From Arenibacter algicola (GTDB lineage Bacteria; Bacteroidota; Bacteroidia; Flavobacteriales; Flavobacteriaceae), in the NCBI RefSeq assembly GCF_018860365.1, contig NZ_JAHKPO010000014.1:62001-126000 (forward strand): DNA of 64,000 bases, in the 5' to 3' direction. A program made the translations under genes and the position numbers. Of this stretch, positions 8,544 through 19,209 are shown piece after piece. How positions within the stretch are numbered: position 1 is the stretch's first letter; every line of letters begins with the position of its first letter. The notes below the pieces were generated by a model that did no database searches, was not told where the DNA came from, and saw nothing but the letters and a program-made list of their open reading frames with translations.

Positions 8544-10316
8544 CTAATGCTCGTAAATGTCATTGTATAGGTCCAAATATTTTTCCTTGACAATTTTTCG
8601 TTTTAATTTCATGGTAGGCGTAAGGTGCCCTTCCTCTATACTCCAAACATCTGGCGTTAGTCTAAATTGTTTTACTTTTTCCCATTTGGCAAAACTTTCA
8701 TTGGCAGCATCCACTTCTTCTTGGAACCTTGCAATTACTTTTTCATTTAGGACCATTTTTTTATTGTCGCTAACCTCCATATCGTGCATTTTTGCCCAAT
8801 CGCGTAGAAATTCAAAATCTGGTTGTATCAAGGCCGCTGGCATCTTTTCACCTTCACCTATAACCATTATTTGCTCTATAAATCTGGATTGCTTAAACCT
8901 GTTCTCCAATAATTGGGGAGCAACATATTTACCTCCGGATGTTTTGAACATCTCTTTCTTTCTATCTGTGATCTTGAGAAATCCATCGGCATCAATTTCA
9001 CCTATATCCCCGGTATGAAAATATCCATCCTTTATGACCTCAGCTGTTTTTTCAGCATCCTTGTAATAACCTAACATTACTTGTGGCCCTTTAACGCATA
9101 TTTCACCGTCTTCTGCAATTTTCACCTCTGTATTAGCCAATAATTTTCCAACGGTCCCTATTTTAAATCCGCCATCCCTCATATCGTTCACGGAAACTAC
9201 AGGGGAGGTTTCCGTAAGGCCATAACCCTCCATGACCCCAAATTCAGCAGCATTGAAAATACGTGCCAACCTAGGTTGTAATGCAGCGCTACCTGAAGAT
9301 ATTAAGGAAAGATTACCTCCAAGGCCCTCCTTCCACTTGCTGAAAATTAATTTTCTGGCAAGTGCCAATTTTTGTTCGTACCACCAACCGTTTTGGCCGT
9401 ATGGTTCATATTTTAATCCGACTTCAACGGCCCAGAAGAATAATTTTCTTTTAATACCGGTAAGTGCCGTTCCCTTGGCGATGATTTTATCGTATACTTT
9501 TTCCAATAATCGTGGAACCGCAGTCATTACATGGGGAGCGCACTCCTTTAGATTTTCGCTTATTTTGTCCATAGACTCGGCAAAATAAATGGTGACCCCA
9601 GCGTATTGATACAGATAAACCATCATTCTTTCGTAGATATGGCAGACGGGCAAAAAGCTTAAACATGTGGTATTGCCATAATCTATCGGCAAGCGCTTAG
9701 AACTTTCTATGGCATTGCACACCACATTGTTGTGGGTGAGCATCACTCCTTTTGGTCGGCCAGTGGTCCCTGAGGTATAAATCAAGGTGGCCAAATCATC
9801 TGGCTTAACCTTATCTTTGAGTTTTTCAACTTCATTTTGGTTGGAGGTATCCGCACCCAATTCCAAGATTTCGCTCCAATTTTTGCAGTTATCAAGTACA
9901 TCAAAAGAGTATACATCCTTTAAATGTGGTGTATTCGCTTTTACGGCATTAACCTTGTTATAAACTTCCGTACAGGAAACAAAAACATATTTGGCTTCTG
10001 AATGGTTTAGCACATATTCGTAATCTTCTTCCGATATAGTAGGGTAGATAGGCACATTTTGGGCGCCTAACTGTAGTATTCCAATATCCATTATATTCCA
10101 TTCCGTTCTGTTGGTCATGGAAATAAGGGCAATTTTATCATTGGGTTTTACCCCTAATCGCAACAAAGCCCTGCTGATAGCATTTGCCTTGTCTATATAT
10201 TCTTGGGTAGATGTTGATACCCATTCTCCATTATACTTTGTAACCAGTGATTTTTTTAAATTGAATTTCTCTAATTGATAGTAAGGAAAATCAAAAAGGC
10301 GGGTGATTTCTTGCAT
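8544..10316 (-). CDS. long-chain fatty acid--CoA ligase (AMP-forming)
   Basis: This 590-aa adenylating enzyme activates fatty acids to acyl-CoA with ATP, feeding the beta-oxidation genes next to it. The P-loop-like motif YTSGTTGRPKGVMLTHNN lies at about 179-197. The A5 motif GYGLTETSPVVS lies at about 365, the A7 motif YFHTGD at about 430, and the A8/A10 region includes KTSGGKYVAP and a C-terminal TPTMKLKRK. The size and the FadD15-like motifs fit long-chain ligases of Bacteroidota. It is transcribed separately from the marR unit, because a terminator lies between them, although the shared pathway suggests shared control. Confidence 0.92.
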   Translation of the reverse strand: MQEITRLFDFPYYQLEKFNLKKSLVTKYNGEWVSTSTQEYIDKANAISRALLRLGVKPNDKIALISMTNRTEWNIMDIGILQLGAQNVPIYPTISEEDYEYVLNHSEAKYVFVSCTEVYNKVNAVKANTPHLKDVYSFDVLDNCKNWSEILELGADTSNQNEVEKLKDKVKPDDLATLIYTSGTTGRPKGVMLTHNNVVCNAIESSKRLPIDYGNTTCLSFLPVCHIYERMMVYLYQYAGVTIYFAESMDKISENLKECAPHVMTAVPRLLEKVYDKIIAKGTALTGIKRKLFFWAVEVGLKYEPYGQNGWWYEQKLALARKLIFSKWKEGLGGNLSLISSGSAALQPRLARIFNAAEFGVMEGYGLTETSPVVSVNDMRDGGFKIGTVGKLLANTEVKIAEDGEICVKGPQVMLGYYKDAEKTAEVIKDGYFHTGDIGEIDADGFLKITDRKKEMFKTSGGKYVAPQLLENRFKQSRFIEQIMVIGEGEKMPAALIQPDFEFLRDWAKMHDMEVSDNKKMVLNEKVIARFQEEVDAANESFAKWEKVKQFRLTPDVWSIEEGHLTPTMKLKRKIVKEKYLDLYNDIYEH

Positions 10317-10802
10317 ATTTAATTTGCTGTTCGTAATCGCAAATTAAGAAAAGGGAACGGTATTTTAAAATCACATTCGTATAAAAAATGTAAAAAAATT
10401 ATGGAGTCTTCATTTTATCTCCTATAATTTGTATCTCTTTGGCTTTGTTTATATGGACTGGGGAGTTGTAATCGGGATATTTTAAATTAGTGTTTTTCAT
10501 CCTTAAGAGTCTTGAATTAGACCTGATTTTTGATCATTTTGGAATAAGATTTCAAGAATATTGGTAAAGATTTGCCCTTATTAGTGTATCCCCAAGTAGA
10601 ATTAATTCTGAGGCATAATAATGTTGTTTGTATTAATTCCGAGGTTACTTAGCTAAGATTTATAGCTGGGAAGCTACAAAATGATTAAGTTCAATCTTTA
10701 ATGCATCATATTGCTAAATAAACGGTTCAACATTTTTTTTGATGATATCTGAAGCGTATATGTGACTTTTATGTAATTATTATTAATAAATAAACTAAAC
10801 CA
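10317..10802. other. 486-bp divergent intergenic region
   Basis: It separates the minus-strand ligase from the plus-strand lipoprotein and should hold both promoters. A 13-bp near-repeat (ATTAATTCTGAGG and ATTAATTCCGAGG, one mismatch, around 10601 and 10632) is the only structure I see. No convincing small ORF or RNA gene was found. Confidence 0.45.
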
Positions 10803-11912
10803 ATGAAAAAGCTTTTTGTAACGGCAGTAGTTATTTTTACCATGATTTCCTGCGCCGAAAAATCCAAAATTCCTGTATATGCGTGGACCGGTGGTCCTGG
10901 GGAGGCCACAGATCAAGAATTAATGGCAACCTTTAAGAATTATAAGGAAAAGGGGATAGATGGGCTAATGTACAACGGTGGACATGATCCGGAAACCTAT
11001 AAGCGGGTAGGTAAATTGGTAAAGGATGCAGGAATGGAATTCCATACGTGGGTACCTACCATGGTACAAGGTGATAATCCTAAATTACCCAAGGAACTAT
11101 ATGCAATAAATAGAAATGGAGATTCAGCTTTTGATAAACCAGCCTACGTTTCATATTATAAATTTCTGTGCCCCAATAAAGAGGGTTCGTTTAACTTTTT
11201 GTCGGAATTATACGGAAATATTGCCGCGGTAGAAGAAGTAGATGGGATACATTTGGACTATATCCGTTTTCCGGATGTAATATTGGCGGAAGGCCTTTGG
11301 GATAAATATGGACTTGTGATGAACGAGGAGTATCCTGTGGCCGATTACTGCTATTGTGACAAATGTGTAGGCGATTTTAAAGAGAAATCCGGAATAGATA
11401 TAAAGGAGGTTGAAGATCCATCACAAGTGCAGGAATGGAAGCAATTTAGGTATGATTTAATAACCAGTATCGTAAATCGTTTGGCCAAGGTAGTCCATGA
11501 AAAGGGTAAAAAGATAAATGCTGCGGTTTTTCCGGGTCCTAGCAACGCAATGAAAATGGTTAGACAGGAATGGAACAAATGGGACTTGGATGCCTTTTAT
11601 CCTATGAATTATAACGATTTTTATTTGAAGAGTCCGGAATGGGTTGGGGAAATAACCAAGGAGGAAGTGGCATCCGTTAATGGTGAAAAGCCTATTTTCA
11701 GTGGACTTTTCATATGTCCAAACCCGGAGAACAAAACAAAGGAAAATGACCCTGAAAATCACGGGTTATTGCCATCTGAAATTGAGACGGCAATTAGAAC
11801 TTCAATGGAAAACGGTGCTGCTGGAATCTGTCTTTTTACACCAGAAAGAATGAAACCCGAACATTGGGAAGCTTTCGATAAGGCAATTCATGCGGATTAT
11901 TCCAAAAAATAA
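10803..11912 (+). CDS. GHL10-like (glycoside hydrolase-like TIM barrel) lipoprotein
   Basis: This 369-aa protein begins with a lipoprotein signal ending MISC (Cys at about residue 17). The body resembles the glycosyl-hydrolase-like 10 family (DUF187/YngK-type). The diagnostic segment is VDGIHLDYIRFPD at about 148-160, where an Asp and an Arg sit at the barrel mouth, with YNGGHD near residue 60. A cysteine pair (DYCYCDKC) follows. Substrate is unknown; an envelope-attached carbohydrate-active enzyme is likely but unproven. It stands alone, with no SusCD pair nearby. A structured terminator follows. Confidence 0.68.
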   Translation: MKKLFVTAVVIFTMISCAEKSKIPVYAWTGGPGEATDQELMATFKNYKEKGIDGLMYNGGHDPETYKRVGKLVKDAGMEFHTWVPTMVQGDNPKLPKELYAINRNGDSAFDKPAYVSYYKFLCPNKEGSFNFLSELYGNIAAVEEVDGIHLDYIRFPDVILAEGLWDKYGLVMNEEYPVADYCYCDKCVGDFKEKSGIDIKEVEDPSQVQEWKQFRYDLITSIVNRLAKVVHEKGKKINAAVFPGPSNAMKMVRQEWNKWDLDAFYPMNYNDFYLKSPEWVGEITKEEVASVNGEKPIFSGLFICPNPENKTKENDPENHGLLPSEIETAIRTSMENGAAGICLFTPERMKPEHWEAFDKAIHADYSKK

Positions 11913-11964
11913 AGAGATGTAAGATCATCGCTTAGCGGTGTAACGGATGTCTTATTAATAGTAG

Positions 11965-12040
11965 ATCCCTTGCAAGGTAGTTAAGGTCAAAATTGCAAAA
12001 AAGGCAATTTTATCCAACTTCTTTCCAAGGGATTTTTGTT
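11965..12040. terminator. nested hairpin between convergent genes
   Basis: An outer stem ATCCCTTG/CAAGGGAT (11965-11972 with 12026-12033) encloses an inner stem AAAATTGC/GCAATTTT (11989-11996 with 12004-12011). The outer stem is followed by TTTTTGTTTG on the plus strand. It probably ends the GHL10-like gene and may act in both directions. Confidence 0.55.
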
Positions 12041-12047
12041 TGTGGAA

Positions 12048-12500
12048 TTACAGATGTAGTTTAAATCCTTCATGGGTAGCTTTGAACCCGATGCCTTCAT
12101 AAAATCGAATAGCATTGGGCCGTAATTTGTTGGAGGTTAGCTGTATCAAATGAACTCCTTTCTCTTTTGCCCTCACTATAATCCATTGAAACATTCGTTT
12201 GCCAATTCCCTTACCCGTTTGATTTTCCCTTACATGGACATTTTCTACAAGGCAACGGATGCCGCCTACATAGGTTAGGTATTGGAGAAAACTCAATTGA
12301 AAAGAAGCCACAACTTCGCCTTCGGAATTCTCCATAACAATCAGTTCTTGATTATTGTCCCTATCAATTCTTTCAAACGCACTATAGTACTCTTTGGGAA
12401 GCGGGTCCTCATACCTCTCCCGCAATTGGCCTAAGGCATCATTGGCGATCATTTCTATTATTGCCGGCAGGTCTTCCTTGGTAGCTCTTCTAAAGGTCAT
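12048..12500 (-). CDS. GNAT family N-acetyltransferase
   Basis: This 150-aa protein has the single-domain GNAT fold. The acetyl-CoA pyrophosphate loop appears as RENQTGKGIGKRMFQW at about 91-106 (R/Q-x2-G-x-G/A pattern), and the C-terminal motif NAIRFYEGIGFKATHEGF is the usual motif B. The acceptor substrate cannot be told from sequence. Its ATG overlaps the stop of purL by 4 bp (ATGA), so it is translationally coupled to the purine gene. Nothing else links it functionally to purine synthesis. Confidence 0.88.
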   Translation of the reverse strand: MTFRRATKEDLPAIIEMIANDALGQLRERYEDPLPKEYYSAFERIDRDNNQELIVMENSEGEVVASFQLSFLQYLTYVGGIRCLVENVHVRENQTGKGIGKRMFQWIIVRAKEKGVHLIQLTSNKLRPNAIRFYEGIGFKATHEGFKLHL

Positions 12501-15500
12501 GACTGTCCATTATGCACTTCCAACCATTTTCTGGCATTTACAAATGCCTCCAACCATGGTGAAACCTCATCTTTTCTGCCTGCAGGATAATGTGCCCAGT
12601 TCCACTGGAAAATGGAACGCTCTATATGGGGCATTGTCACTAGATGTCGGCCAGAGGTGTCACATAACATTGCGGTATTGAAATCACTGCCATTAGGGTT
12701 TGCCGGATAACCTTCGTAACCATAATTGGCTACTATATTGTAATTATCCTTGGTAAGCGGCAATTTAAATTTTCCTTCACCATGGGATATCCAAACCCCC
12801 AAATTGGCTCCTTCCAAACTTGAAAGCATAATGGAATTGTTCTTTTGAACCGTCACGGAAGTAAATCCGCTTTCGTGTTTATGGGAATCATTAAAGGTCA
12901 TTTTACCGTGTTCGGCGTGCTCCGGATTAATCAATTCCAATTCCATAAATAGTTGACAACCGTTACAAATACCTATGGAAAGGGTATCGGGTCTGGCAAA
13001 GAAATCCTTTAATGCAGTATTGGCCTTTTCGTTGTATTTAAAGGCTCCTGCCCAACCTTTGGCACTTCCCAGTACATCTGAGTTTGAGAACCCGCCTACT
13101 GCACCTATAAATTGGATATTTTCCAAGGTTTCCCTTCCGGATATTAGGTCGGTCATATGAACGTCCTTAACATCAAAACCGGCCAAGTACATGGCATTGG
13201 CCATTTCGCGTTCCGAGTTACTGCCTTTTTCACGCAGGATGGCTGCTTTTGGACGTGCATTGGCCTTAGGTGGCAACTTACCATTAAAATAGGCTGGAAA
13301 AGAGTAGGTTAGGGGCTGATTTTTGTAATTGGTATAACGGTCTTTGGCCAAGTTGTTGGCGGTTTGCCTACGGTCCAATAGATAGGACGTTTTAAACCAG
13401 GTATCACGCAACGAATTAATATTTAGTCCCATTTCCATACCCTGATTTTTTATGGTCAGGGTAGCTGTTGTGTTTACCGATCCAATTTTGAAATACTCAA
13501 TTCCTGCATTGGCCAATACCTTTTCTACCGTGTTGTCCTTAGCTTGAAAAACGATTCCCGCATTTTCTGAAAACAATAATTTAATGGTATCGGATTCACC
13601 TATGGCTGTCAAATCCAATGTGGCGCCCAAATCCAGGTCGGCAAAGCAAAGTTCCAAAAGTGTGGTAATCAATCCGCCCGAAGCTACATCGTGTCCGGCA
13701 AGAATTTGTCCGTTTAGTATTAAACCTTGTAGCGTATTGAATACGTTCTTAAAATTATCGGTATTGTTTATAGTAGGCGCTTCGTCACCAATGGTATTCA
13801 AAATTTGGGCAAAGGAGGATCCGCCTAATTTATAAGAGTCCTGGGATAAATTGATGTAATATATATCCCCACCATTTTTTTGTAACACGGGTTCTATTAC
13901 CTTGGTAATATCGGTACAGTTTCCAGCAGCGGAAATGATAACAGTTCCCGGGGCTATAACTTCTGCGTCCTTGTAGCGTTGTTTCATGGACAGGGAGTCT
14001 TTACCGGTAGGGACATTGATTCCCAGGCCGATGGCAAAATCCGAAATGGCCTGAACAGCTTCATATAGCCTTGCGTCCTCCCCGGGATTTTTGCAGGGCC
14101 ACATCCAGTTGGCGGAAAGTGAAACCGAGTCCAAACCGTCTTTTAAAGGTGCCCAAACAATATTGGTCAATGCTTCTGCTATACTGTTTTTGCTTCCAGC
14201 TGAGGGGTCGATCAATCCTGAAATAGGGGAGTGGCCAATAGAAGTGGCTATTCCTTCCTTTCCTTTATAGTCCAATGCCATAACACCACAATTGTTCAAG
14301 GGTAACTGCAAAGGACCTGCACATTGTTGTTTGGCCACCTTGCCACCTACACAACGGTCTACCTTGTTAGTAAGCCAGTCTTTGGAGGCAACAGCTTCCA
14401 ATTGCAGTACTTGATCCAAATAATCGTGGAAGTGTTCCAAGGAATAGGACGGGGCCGTATATTTTCTTGTTATTGTGGAATCGTTCATTACAGTTTTGGG
14501 AGAGCTCCCAAACATATCCGATAGTTCCAAGTCCATTGGACTTTCTCCCGTTGTGGCCGATTTGAAGGTAAAACGCTTGTCTCCTGTAACATCACCAACC
14601 TCATACATGGGCGAACGTTCCCGATCCGCGATTCGGTGCAACATATCAACATCCTTTTTCCCGATTACCAGTCCCATTCTCTCTTGGGATTCGTTCCCGA
14701 TAGTTTCTTTTGCCGATAGGGTAGGATCTCCGATGGGGAGTTTGTCCATATCTATTTTTCCTCCCGTCTCCTCGACCAGTTCAGAGAGACAATTTAAGTG
14801 TCCGCCTGCACCGTGATCGTGTATGGAAACAATAGGGTTATGGTCGCTCTCTACCATTCCTCTTATGGCATTCGCAGCCCTTTTTTGCATCTCGGGATTG
14901 GAACGCTGGATGGCGTTGAGTTCTATAGTAGCCCCAAATTCTCCCGTATCTGCACTGGATACTGCCGCACCACCCATCCCAATGCGATAGTTGTCGCCTC
15001 CTAGGATTACAATTTTATCACCTGTTTTAGGGATGTCTTTTAAAGCCTGTTCCGCCTTGCCATAACCAATACCCCCGGCCTGCATAATTACTTTGTCATA
15101 CCCTAATTTTCTGTCCAGTCCTGTTGCTGATGGTTCAGTGGCCTCATCATGTTCAAAAGTAAGTACGGATCCAGCAATTAAAGGTTGACCAAATTTATTT
15201 CCAAAATCGGAAGCACCATTGGATGCTTTTATTAAAATATCCATTGGGGTCTGGTACAACCAATTCCTTTCTGGCATTCCTTTTTCCCAAGGTCTGTTTT
15301 CTTCCAAGCGGGAATAGGCGGTCATATAAACCGCAGTTCCTGCCAAAGGCAAAGAACCTTTGCCTCCTGCCAAACGGTCCCTAATTTCACCTCCAGCCCC
15401 TGTGGCAGCCCCATTAAAAGGTTCTACAGTGGTTGGGAAGTTATGGGTTTCAGCCTTTAGGGAAATAACCGATTCAAAAGGTTTTTCTTGGTAGAAATCT

Positions 15501-16189
15501 GGCTTGTCAGCACTTATGGGGGCAAATTGCACCACCTTGGGGCCTTTTAGAAAGGCCACGTTATCTTTATAAGCGGAGACTATATCCCCAGGATGTTCCT
15601 GCGATGTTTTTTTGATAAGCTTAAAAAGTGATGACGGCTTTTCTACTCCGTCTATAACAAAGGTCCCATTAAAAATTTTATGCCTACAATGTTCAGAATT
15701 CACTTGACTAAAGCCAAACACCTCGGAATCTGTGAGTTTACGGCCAATTTTTTCGGAGACTTGCTCTAGATAGACAACTTCTTCCTCACTAAGAGCCAAT
15801 CCTTCCTGTTCATTATATTGGGCAATATCTACTATTTCCAGAATAGGGGCGGGCATTACATCAACCTTAAAAATATCTTGCGAAAGGCCACTATATTTTT
15901 GGGAAAGCATAGGGTCGAACCCTTTTTCATCTTGGTCTACTGCAGTAAACTCCTCAATTCTAATAATACCCGAGATCCCCATATTTTGGGTTATCTCTGT
16001 AGCATTAGTGCTCCATGGGGTAATCATGGCTGCCCTGGGGCCAACAAAAAAGGCGTCCAATGACGCCGCGGTTAACTTAGGTTGGTTGCCAAACAACCAC
16101 GTAAGTTTTACGCTATCTTCCTGGGTCAGGTCGTTTTTGGTTTGTACCGCAAATATCTTAGTGCTAAGGTCTCCGAAGAAATGAATCAT
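12497..16189 (-). CDS. purL: phosphoribosylformylglycinamidine synthase (single-chain)
   Basis: This 1230-aa enzyme converts FGAR, glutamine and ATP to FGAM in de novo purine synthesis. It is the large form with synthetase and glutaminase in one chain. The FGAM-synthase linker/AIRS region includes SEHCRHKIFNG and the LKAETHNFPTTVEPFNGAATGAGG-type segment (about residues 250-273). The C-terminal class I glutaminase has nucleophile C1078 in GICNGCQLF, H1188 and E1190 in PHIER. Full length and uninterrupted. Large single-chain PurL is known from Proteobacteria, eukaryotes and many Bacteroidota. Its stop overlaps the GNAT start downstream. Confidence 0.97.
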   Translation of the reverse strand: MIHFFGDLSTKIFAVQTKNDLTQEDSVKLTWLFGNQPKLTAASLDAFFVGPRAAMITPWSTNATEITQNMGISGIIRIEEFTAVDQDEKGFDPMLSQKYSGLSQDIFKVDVMPAPILEIVDIAQYNEQEGLALSEEEVVYLEQVSEKIGRKLTDSEVFGFSQVNSEHCRHKIFNGTFVIDGVEKPSSLFKLIKKTSQEHPGDIVSAYKDNVAFLKGPKVVQFAPISADKPDFYQEKPFESVISLKAETHNFPTTVEPFNGAATGAGGEIRDRLAGGKGSLPLAGTAVYMTAYSRLEENRPWEKGMPERNWLYQTPMDILIKASNGASDFGNKFGQPLIAGSVLTFEHDEATEPSATGLDRKLGYDKVIMQAGGIGYGKAEQALKDIPKTGDKIVILGGDNYRIGMGGAAVSSADTGEFGATIELNAIQRSNPEMQKRAANAIRGMVESDHNPIVSIHDHGAGGHLNCLSELVEETGGKIDMDKLPIGDPTLSAKETIGNESQERMGLVIGKKDVDMLHRIADRERSPMYEVGDVTGDKRFTFKSATTGESPMDLELSDMFGSSPKTVMNDSTITRKYTAPSYSLEHFHDYLDQVLQLEAVASKDWLTNKVDRCVGGKVAKQQCAGPLQLPLNNCGVMALDYKGKEGIATSIGHSPISGLIDPSAGSKNSIAEALTNIVWAPLKDGLDSVSLSANWMWPCKNPGEDARLYEAVQAISDFAIGLGINVPTGKDSLSMKQRYKDAEVIAPGTVIISAAGNCTDITKVIEPVLQKNGGDIYYINLSQDSYKLGGSSFAQILNTIGDEAPTINNTDNFKNVFNTLQGLILNGQILAGHDVASGGLITTLLELCFADLDLGATLDLTAIGESDTIKLLFSENAGIVFQAKDNTVEKVLANAGIEYFKIGSVNTTATLTIKNQGMEMGLNINSLRDTWFKTSYLLDRRQTANNLAKDRYTNYKNQPLTYSFPAYFNGKLPPKANARPKAAILREKGSNSEREMANAMYLAGFDVKDVHMTDLISGRETLENIQFIGAVGGFSNSDVLGSAKGWAGAFKYNEKANTALKDFFARPDTLSIGICNGCQLFMELELINPEHAEHGKMTFNDSHKHESGFTSVTVQKNNSIMLSSLEGANLGVWISHGEGKFKLPLTKDNYNIVANYGYEGYPANPNGSDFNTAMLCDTSGRHLVTMPHIERSIFQWNWAHYPAGRKDEVSPWLEAFVNARKWLEVHNGQS

Positions 16190-16331
16190 CTAATATGTAA
16201 ATTGTAAGGTTGAGAAAGGTGCAAATTTACGGTTTTAATGTGTAATTTTTCATTAGAATAGTTAACAGTTTTGGACAACAATTGTTAATTTCTGTATGAG
16301 GTCTATTTTAGAACGTAGCCTCCTCTGGTAT

Positions 16332-17198
16332 TTATTTTGGTTCTATATGAATCAATACATGCCCAATATTGGGAATATCCCTGCGGAGCCTGTCCTTGAG
16401 CTTATGGGACAGGTCATGCCCTTCTTTTACACTAATACTGCCGTTTACTTGGGCATGAAGGTCGATATGATATTTTGTACCTGCCTTTCGGATAAAACAT
16501 TTTTCAGTTCCCAATATACCATCGACGGTTGAGGAAACTTCACGAATTTCATCTATGAGGTCATCATATAAATGTTCATCCATTATTTCCCCAAGGGCAG
16601 GTCTAAAGATCAGATATCCATTATAGAAAATAAAAAATGAGGCCGCCAAGGCAGCCCAATCATCGGCCGTTTCATAACCTTTGCCAAGGATCAAGGCAAT
16701 GGATATTCCTATGAATGCCATAATAGAGGTGATGGCATCGCTTCTATGATGCCATGCATCTGCCTTAAGGGAAGAACTGTTGGTTTGGATGCTTTTTTTT
16801 AAGACCACCCTATATGAAATTTCCTTCCACAAAATAATGACCCCAAGGACCAATAGTGTCCAGGATTTGGGCGATTTGTGAGGGGTTAAAATGTTCATAA
16901 TGCTTTCATAGGCTATAATCGTAGCCGAGGTAATTAAAAACCCTACTACCAAAAAAGTAATTAAGGGTTCAATCTTGCCATGACCGTAGGGGTGATTTTC
17001 GTCTGCCGGTCTTTTTGCATATTTAAGTCCAAATAGTACCAAGAGGGAGGAAAAAATGTCGGTTGTGGATTCAATGGCATCGGCTATTAAAGCGTAGGAA
17101 TTGCCAAAAAAACCTGCCAGACCTTTAATTACTGCCAAAACAATATTTCCAGCTATACTGAAATAAGTGGTCCTTATGGCCGACTGCTCGTTGTTCAT
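16332..17198 (-). CDS. cation diffusion facilitator family transporter
   Basis: This 288-aa inner-membrane protein exports divalent metal ions (Zn2+, Fe2+ or Mn2+ in the family) in exchange for protons. Several hydrophobic helices are followed by a cytoplasmic domain from about residue 200. Metal-site motifs are ALIADAIESTTD (D40, D47) in TM2 and ADAWHHRSDAITS in TM5. The C-terminal domain (VDGILGTEKCFIRKAG, HIDLHAQVNG) is the usual ferredoxin-like dimerisation domain. TM2 carries Asp, Ser and Asp rather than the HxxxD of Zn-specific members, so Zn specificity is not assured. It stands alone. Confidence 0.9.
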   Translation of the reverse strand: MNNEQSAIRTTYFSIAGNIVLAVIKGLAGFFGNSYALIADAIESTTDIFSSLLVLFGLKYAKRPADENHPYGHGKIEPLITFLVVGFLITSATIIAYESIMNILTPHKSPKSWTLLVLGVIILWKEISYRVVLKKSIQTNSSSLKADAWHHRSDAITSIMAFIGISIALILGKGYETADDWAALAASFFIFYNGYLIFRPALGEIMDEHLYDDLIDEIREVSSTVDGILGTEKCFIRKAGTKYHIDLHAQVNGSISVKEGHDLSHKLKDRLRRDIPNIGHVLIHIEPK

Positions 17199-17397
17199 TT
17201 TTTTCTTAAAATCGATAAAAAATTAAAGGTATGAAACTTATGATTGCTTTTAGGGATGGGAAAGGAGAATAGTAGATTCCAGTTTTTTTAGCGCCCATAT
17301 TTCTCGAATAACTTCATTTTTTTATAGGGGCCTCTATTAGAAGAGTAAATTGTATCTTAGGAAGGTAATACCAATAAACACTAAATATATAAATACC

Positions 17398-19209
17398 ATG
17401 GCTAAGGAATATGTAGATATCGCAACATTAAAATTTTTGTTATATCAGGTACACGAGGTAGAGAGTTTGCTATCGGCAGAACGGTTTCAAGATTATGACA
17501 AGGATTCCTTGGATATGTTTTTAAATGCTATCAAGGAATTTTCCGACCGTGAATTATTTCCCTATTTCAAAGAGATGGATGAAACGCCGGCCATGTATAA
17601 AAATGGAACCATTATGGTGCATAAGCAGGTTGATGTAATGATGAAGAAGGGTGGGGAAATGGGAATCATTTCCGGTCCTTTTGATTATGGGGACGGAGGA
17701 ATGCAGTTGCCATTTATAATCCATACTGCTTCGGCCTATATTCAGGAGGCCGCCAACAATCATTTGCCGGGGTATGCTGGATTGACCCAAGGGGCTGCGG
17801 AGTTGATTGTTCATTTTGCCAATGAAGATCTCAAAAAAACCTATGTTCCAAAAATGTTATCCGGTGCATGGGGAGGTACCATGTGCCTTACAGAACCCCA
17901 GGCAGGTAGTTCCTTATCGGATATAACCACCAAGGCAACCCCTACACAGGAAGGACATTATAAGATATCCGGACAAAAAATATTTATATCGGGCGGCGAT
18001 CATCAATATGCTGAAAATGTAGTCCATCTATTGTTGGCCAGAATAGAAGGTGCCCCGTCTGGAACCAAGGGTATATCCTTATTTGTGGTGCCTAAGCTTA
18101 GGATGGATAAGGGTGGAAGTTTAGCAAATAACGATGTGATGACCGTGGCCGATTTTCAGAAAATGGGTCAACGGGGATATGCTACGACCCATCTAGGATT
18201 TGGTGACAAGGACGATTGCCATGGCTGGCTGGTAGGTGAGGCACATAAGGGACTTAAATATATGTTCTTAATGATGAACAGCGCTAGGATAAGTGTAGGG
18301 CGTGGGGGTGCCGCCATAAGTATGGCGGCCTACCAAGCCTCATTGGAGTATGCCAATGAGCGACCCCAGGGACGAAAGCTTTCCAGTGACGGAAAAAAAG
18401 ATCCCGATGAAAAACCCTGCCTAATAATTGAGCATCCAGATGTAAGGCGCATGCTTTTGTTACAAAAAGCGATTGCAGAGGGTTCATTAAGTTTGGTGCT
18501 ATTGGCTGCCAAGTATTATGATATTATACAATCCACCAAAAATTCTGAAACCAAGGAAAAGTATGGTCTATTATTGGAAATGATCATTCCTATTGTAAAG
18601 ACCTATCCCACAGAGGCGGGTACTATATCTGTGAGCAATGGTATGCAGGTGTTGGGCGGATATGGATTCTGTTCCGATTTTATTCTTCAGCAATACTACC
18701 GAGATATTAGGATATTTAGTATATACGAGGGTACCACGGGTATACAATCCCAAGATTTATTGGGGCGTAAGGTCCCTATGGAGCATGGCAAAGCTTTGGA
18801 ATTATTGTTAACTGAAGTATTGCATACCATAACCGCAGCAATGGAGTTTGATGACTTGCGTTCTTCGGCCAAGATATTGGGCGATAAGATTAAGTTGACA
18901 AGGAAAGTTTTGGATTTTTTAATGCCTTTTGCCAAAAAGGGGAACTACGAACGCTATTTGTCCGATGCCAATTTGTTTATGGAATTTTTAAGTCATGTTG
19001 TGATAGGCTGGTTATGGCTCGATATTGCGTTACATGCACAACGAAATATACAGGATGGGGAGCAAACTCGTTCCAAGGCATTCTACGACAGTAAAATCCA
19101 TACCATGAAATTCTATTTCAAGTATGAGTTGACAAAGACTAGCAGTTTGGCAGAATCGTTGATGCATCCGGATGTGCTGACCATAAAATCCAAGAAAGAG
19201 GTCTTTTAA
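17398..19209 (+). CDS. acyl-CoA dehydrogenase family protein (second, divergent paralogue)
   Basis: This 603-aa flavoprotein belongs to the large acyl-CoA dehydrogenase type. The core has MCLTEPQAGSSLSD (FAD contact), KISGQKIFISGGDH, and the C-terminal YEGTTGIQSQDLLGRK with the catalytic Glu. About 130 extra C-terminal residues follow. It differs clearly from the enzyme at 2015-3823, so substrate range probably differs. I chose the ATG at 17398 (MAKEYVDI), because the 16 residues upstream look like translated leader. It is monocistronic and not in the fad unit. The exact acyl-CoA substrate is not inferable. Confidence 0.9.
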   Translation: MAKEYVDIATLKFLLYQVHEVESLLSAERFQDYDKDSLDMFLNAIKEFSDRELFPYFKEMDETPAMYKNGTIMVHKQVDVMMKKGGEMGIISGPFDYGDGGMQLPFIIHTASAYIQEAANNHLPGYAGLTQGAAELIVHFANEDLKKTYVPKMLSGAWGGTMCLTEPQAGSSLSDITTKATPTQEGHYKISGQKIFISGGDHQYAENVVHLLLARIEGAPSGTKGISLFVVPKLRMDKGGSLANNDVMTVADFQKMGQRGYATTHLGFGDKDDCHGWLVGEAHKGLKYMFLMMNSARISVGRGGAAISMAAYQASLEYANERPQGRKLSSDGKKDPDEKPCLIIEHPDVRRMLLLQKAIAEGSLSLVLLAAKYYDIIQSTKNSETKEKYGLLLEMIIPIVKTYPTEAGTISVSNGMQVLGGYGFCSDFILQQYYRDIRIFSIYEGTTGIQSQDLLGRKVPMEHGKALELLLTEVLHTITAAMEFDDLRSSAKILGDKIKLTRKVLDFLMPFAKKGNYERYLSDANLFMEFLSHVVIGWLWLDIALHAQRNIQDGEQTRSKAFYDSKIHTMKFYFKYELTKTSSLAESLMHPDVLTIKSKKEVF